The translations under genes were made by a program, and so were the position numbers. Below, piece after piece: positions 60,516-64,000 of a stretch of 64,000 bases of DNA (the first letter of the stretch is position 1; every line of letters begins with the position of its first letter). Origin of the DNA: Manis javanica (lineage: Eukaryota; Chordata; Mammalia; Pholidota; Manidae); assembly GCF_040802235.1 (NCBI RefSeq), contig NC_133166.1:2480001-2544000 (forward strand). Direction: 5' to 3'. Below the pieces are notes generated by a model. That model did no database searches. It worked only from the letters and a program-made list of their open reading frames with translations, and was not told where the DNA came from.

Positions 60516-60939
60516 AAATAACTTACAATAAAACAATGAAGTACATGCAAATGTAAAAAGAAAGTTCATAGTTATTCACAATTAATGGTGCATAAGACAA
60601 AAATATATAGAAGTCAATGGAAGATGGGCTAAGGTACCATAATGGACAATTTAGACTCATCAGGAAACTCTGCAACAAAGGAGAGCATGCTTAACTAGCA
60701 GAGGGAAGCAGTCCCGGTAAAAAGGGGCCTGTGACCACCAAGTTTACCATCTTCACTCTTTTGCATAATAATAACAAATACACAACTTTATAGCTAAATG
60801 ACATTAATATCCAACATAATATTAAATGTTCAACATGTAATGACTATTGGACATCAAGTATACTTCTAATTTCCTTAAAAATACACACCGAAAATCCTTC
60901 AAGATTATGTCATCTCATTATTTCTAATGAGAAATATAT
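60516..60939. other. Spacer, no recognised feature
   Basis: AT-rich sequence between the L1 tail and unit C. I see no partner in the other units and no gene. Confidence 0.4.
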
Positions 60940-61400
60940 TACAGATGGGGAAATTGATTTTCAGGAGGCTTAAATAAGTTTTCAAAGATGACCAAGTCAG
61001 GAAGAGTTGGAATCAGATCAGTTCAGGTCTTTCTGACTCCACATCTCATGCTCAATAGACCATATCCCTTCCAACAAGTGTTGCATATCTCCCTGCAAAA
61101 TGCCTTTGGATATTTGTACGTTAGTTCATTTAACCTTCACATGCTGTAAAATAAGGCTGCTATCATTCTGATAAGTGTGGCATTCTAGGAGAGTTCCTTG
61201 AAACTCTTTCTAAATTTAGTTTCTACAGGATGAGGCCCAGGAAGCTGCAGTTTTAGCCATATGTCAGGTGGTGCTTATGTTATCAGGGTTAGAGGGTCTC
61301 TGATGTACTGAATTTTTCCATATGTCAAGCCCTCCCCTAATTAGTTTACAAATATTATATTCCTGATCTTTACAACAGCTGTGTGTAGTAATTACAATTC
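60940..61400 (+). repeat. Start of a third plus-strand OR9G unit (unit C)
   Basis: It aligns with 42,396-42,848 of unit B: MIR start, GATAAGTGTGGCATTCTAGG, AGAGTTCCTTGAAACTC, GTTTCTACAGGATGAGGCCC and CCCTCCCCTAATTAGTTTA are all shared. It ends at the 17-base L1 flank. The rest of the unit, if present, is beyond the window. Confidence 0.85.
61384..61400. repeat. Left flank of L1 insertion (candidate target-site duplication)
   Basis: TAGTAATTACAATTCTT, identical to 33,564-33,580, where it follows an L1 5' end. Here it lies before a T-run, about 55 bases of other sequence and an L1 3' end. Confidence 0.6.
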
Positions 61401-61454
61401 TTTTTTTTATGTTTGCATTTACTTTTAAGCAAATAGGAAATACATCCTATTTTC

Positions 61455-64000
61455 ACATGGCATTTTTTTAAAATTTTGATATCATTAATCTACAATTACA
61501 TGAAGGACATTATGTTTACTAGGTTCCCTCCTTCACCAAGTACCCCCCACATCCCCGTTCACAGTCACTGTCCATCAACATAGTAAGATGCTGTAAAATC
61601 ACTACTTGTCTTCTCTGTGTTGCACAGCCCTCCCCGTGCCCCCCCAACACTATACATGCTAATCGTAATGCCCCCTTTCTTTTCTTCCCACCCTTATCCC
61701 TCCCTTCCCACCCATTCTCCCCAGTCCCTTTCACTTTGGTAACTATTAGTCCATTCTTGGATTCTGTGCTTCTGCTGCTGTTTTGTTCCTTCAGTTTTCT
61801 TTTGTTCTTATACTCCACATATGAGTGAACTCATTTGGTACTTGTCTTTCTCCACCTGGCTTATTTCACTGAGCATAATACCCTCTAGCTCCACCCATGT
61901 AGTTGTGAATGGTAGGATTTGTTTTTTTCTTATGGCTGAGTAATATTCCATTGTGTATATGTACCACATCTTCTTTATCCATTCATCTACTGATGGACAT
62001 TTAGGTTGCTTCCATTTCTTGGCTATTGTAAATAGTGCAGCGATAAACATAGGGGTGCATCTGTCTTTTTCAAACTGGAGTGCTGCATTCTTGTGGTAAA
62101 TTCCTAGAGGTGGAATTCCTGGGTCAAATGGTATTTCTATTTTGAGCATTTTGAGGAACCTCCATACTGCTTTCCACAATGGTTGAACTAATTTGCATTC
62201 CCACCAGCAGTGTAGGAGGATTCCCCTTTCTCCACAGCCTTGACAACATTTGTTGTTGTTTGCCTTTTGGATGGTAGCCATCCTTACTGGTGTGAGGTGA
62301 TATCTCATTGTGGTTTTAATTTGCATTTCTCTGATGACAAGCGATGTGGACCATCTTTTCATGTGTCTGTTGGCCATCTGAATTTCTTCTTTAGAGAACT
62401 GTCTATTCAGCTCCTCTGCCCATTTTTAATTGGATTATTTGCTTTTTGTTTGTTGAGGTGTGTGAGCTCTTTATATATTTTGGATGTCAACCCTTTATCA
62501 GATCTGTCATTTATGAATATATTCTCCCATACTGTAGGATACCTTTTTGTTCTATTGATGGTATTGTTTGCTTTACAGAAGCTTTTCAGCTTGATATAGT
62601 CCCATTTGTTCATTTTTGCATTTGTTTCCCTTGCCCGGGGAGATATGTTCAAGAAGAGGTCACTCATGTTTATGTCTAAGAGATTTTTGCCTATGTTTTT
62701 TTCTAAGAGTTTTATGGTTTCGTGACTTACATTCAAGTCCTTGATCCATTTCGAATTTACTTTTGTGTATGGGGTTAGACAGTGATCCAGTTTCATTCTC
62801 CTACATGTAGCTGTCCAGTTTTGCCAGCACCATCTGTTGAAGAGACTGTCATTTCCGCATTGCATGTCCATGGCCCCTTTATCGAATATTAGTTGACCAT
62901 ATATGTTTGGGTTAATGTTTGGAGTCTCTATTCTGTTCCATTGGTCTCTGGCTGTGTTCTTGTGCCAGTACCAAATTGTCTTGATTACTGTGGCTTTGTA
63001 GTAGAGCTTGAAGTTGGGGAGTGAGATCCCCCACATTTTATTCTTTCTTCTCAGGATTGCTTTAGCTATTCGGGGTCCTTGGTGTTTCCATATGAATTTT
63101 TGAACTATTTGTTCCAGTTTGTTGAAGAATGTTGCTGGTGATTTGATAGGGATCGCATTGAATCTGTATATTGCTTTGGGCAGGTTGGCCATTTTGACGA
63201 TATTAATTCTTCCTAGCCAAGAGCATGGGATAAGTTTCCATTTGTTAGTGACCTCTTTAATTTCTCTTAAGAGTGTCTTGTAGTTTTCAGGGTATAGGTC
63301 TTTCACTTCCTTGGTTAGGTTTATTCCTAGGTATTTTATTCTTCTTGATGCTATTGTGAATGGAACTGTCTTCCTGATTTCTCTTTCTATTAGTTTATTG
63401 TTAGTATATAGGAAAGCCACAGATTTCTGTGTGTTAATTTTATATCCTGCAACTTTGCTGAATTCTGATATTAGCTCTAATTGTTTCATAGTGGAGTCTT
63501 CAGGGTTTTTTATGTACAATGTCATGTCATCTGCAAATAGTGACAGTTTGACCTTTTCTTTACCAATATGGATTCCTTGTATTTGTTTGTTTTGTCTAAT
63601 TGCCATGGCTAGGACCTCCAGTACTATGTTGAATAACAGTGGGGATAGTGGGCATCCCTGTCTTGTTCCCGATCACAGAGGAAAAGCTTTCAGCTTCTCG
63701 CTGTTCAGTATGATGTTGGCTGTGAGTTTATCATATATGGCCTTTATTATGTTGAGGTACTTGCACTCTATTCCCATTTTGCTGAGAGTTTTTATCATGA
63801 ATGGATGTTGAATTTTATCAAATGCTTTTTCAGCATCTATGGAGATGATCATGTGGGTTTTGTCTTTCTTTTTGTTGATGTAGTGGATGATGTTGATGGA
63901 TTTTCGAATGTTGTACCATCCTTGCATCCCTGGGATGAATCCCACTTGGTCATGGTGTACGATCCTTTTGATGTATTTTTGAATTTGGCTTGCTAATATT
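61455..64000 (-). mobile_element. LINE-1 3' half, cut by window end
   Basis: On minus, the reverse transcriptase starts in a 90-codon frame at 63,945, then a 399-codon open frame 63,606-62,407 (FADD near its start) and a 189-codon frame 62,377-61,808 ending in the [15 protein letters not shown] type, followed by a 3' UTR and T/A-rich tail at about 61,455-61,470. It is very similar to 27,556-29,900. It has fewer lesions in the shown part than the other L1s, but at least two breaks. Confidence 0.92.

Overview
The window is mammalian nuclear DNA: four intact olfactory receptor (OR) genes without introns in their coding exon, one OR pseudogene, about 18 kb of LINE-1 sequence, old mammal-wide repeats (MIR, L2, MER5-like), retrovirus-like fossils and a 7.6 kb satellite. 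The ORs are class II, subfamily 9G. From remembered sequences, four resemble human OR9G1/OR9G9 and the broken one resembles OR9G4, so this should be the equivalent of the human 11q12 OR cluster. The L1 3' ends and the absence of any lineage-specific tRNA-derived SINE fit a laurasiatherian; the L1 tails look to me like those of pangolins, which is a tentative impression from memory.

Layout. 1-5.4 kb: an L1 5' end (minus) inside an older L1 (minus). 6.2-7.2 kb: OR9G4-like pseudogene (plus). 8.6-9.6 kb: intact OR9G gene (minus). 10.4-18 kb: old repeats and an ERVL-like fossil. 17.7-25.7 kb: a duplicated block with an OR9G gene on the minus strand. 25.7-33.6 kb: two L1s (minus), one nearly full length. 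33.6-42.4 kb (unit A) and 42.4-51.8 kb (unit B): two tandem copies of the same block on the plus strand, each with an OR9G gene. 52.7-60.3 kb: satellite of about 169-bp monomers with TTAGGG-like stretches, which changes strand at about 55,480. 60.3-64 kb: an L1 tail, the first 0.46 kb of a further unit (C), and an L1 running off the end.

The OR genes encode odorant-binding seven-helix GPCRs of olfactory sensory neurons. The cluster grew by tandem and inverted duplication, with L1s at or near several junctions. Each duplicated unit carries the same splice acceptor just before the coding exon and the same LTR-like fossil upstream. The two features most worth a second look are the head-to-head telomere-like satellite and the filled/empty L1 site shared by units A, B and C. 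No tRNA, rRNA, CRISPR array or non-OR host gene was recognised.
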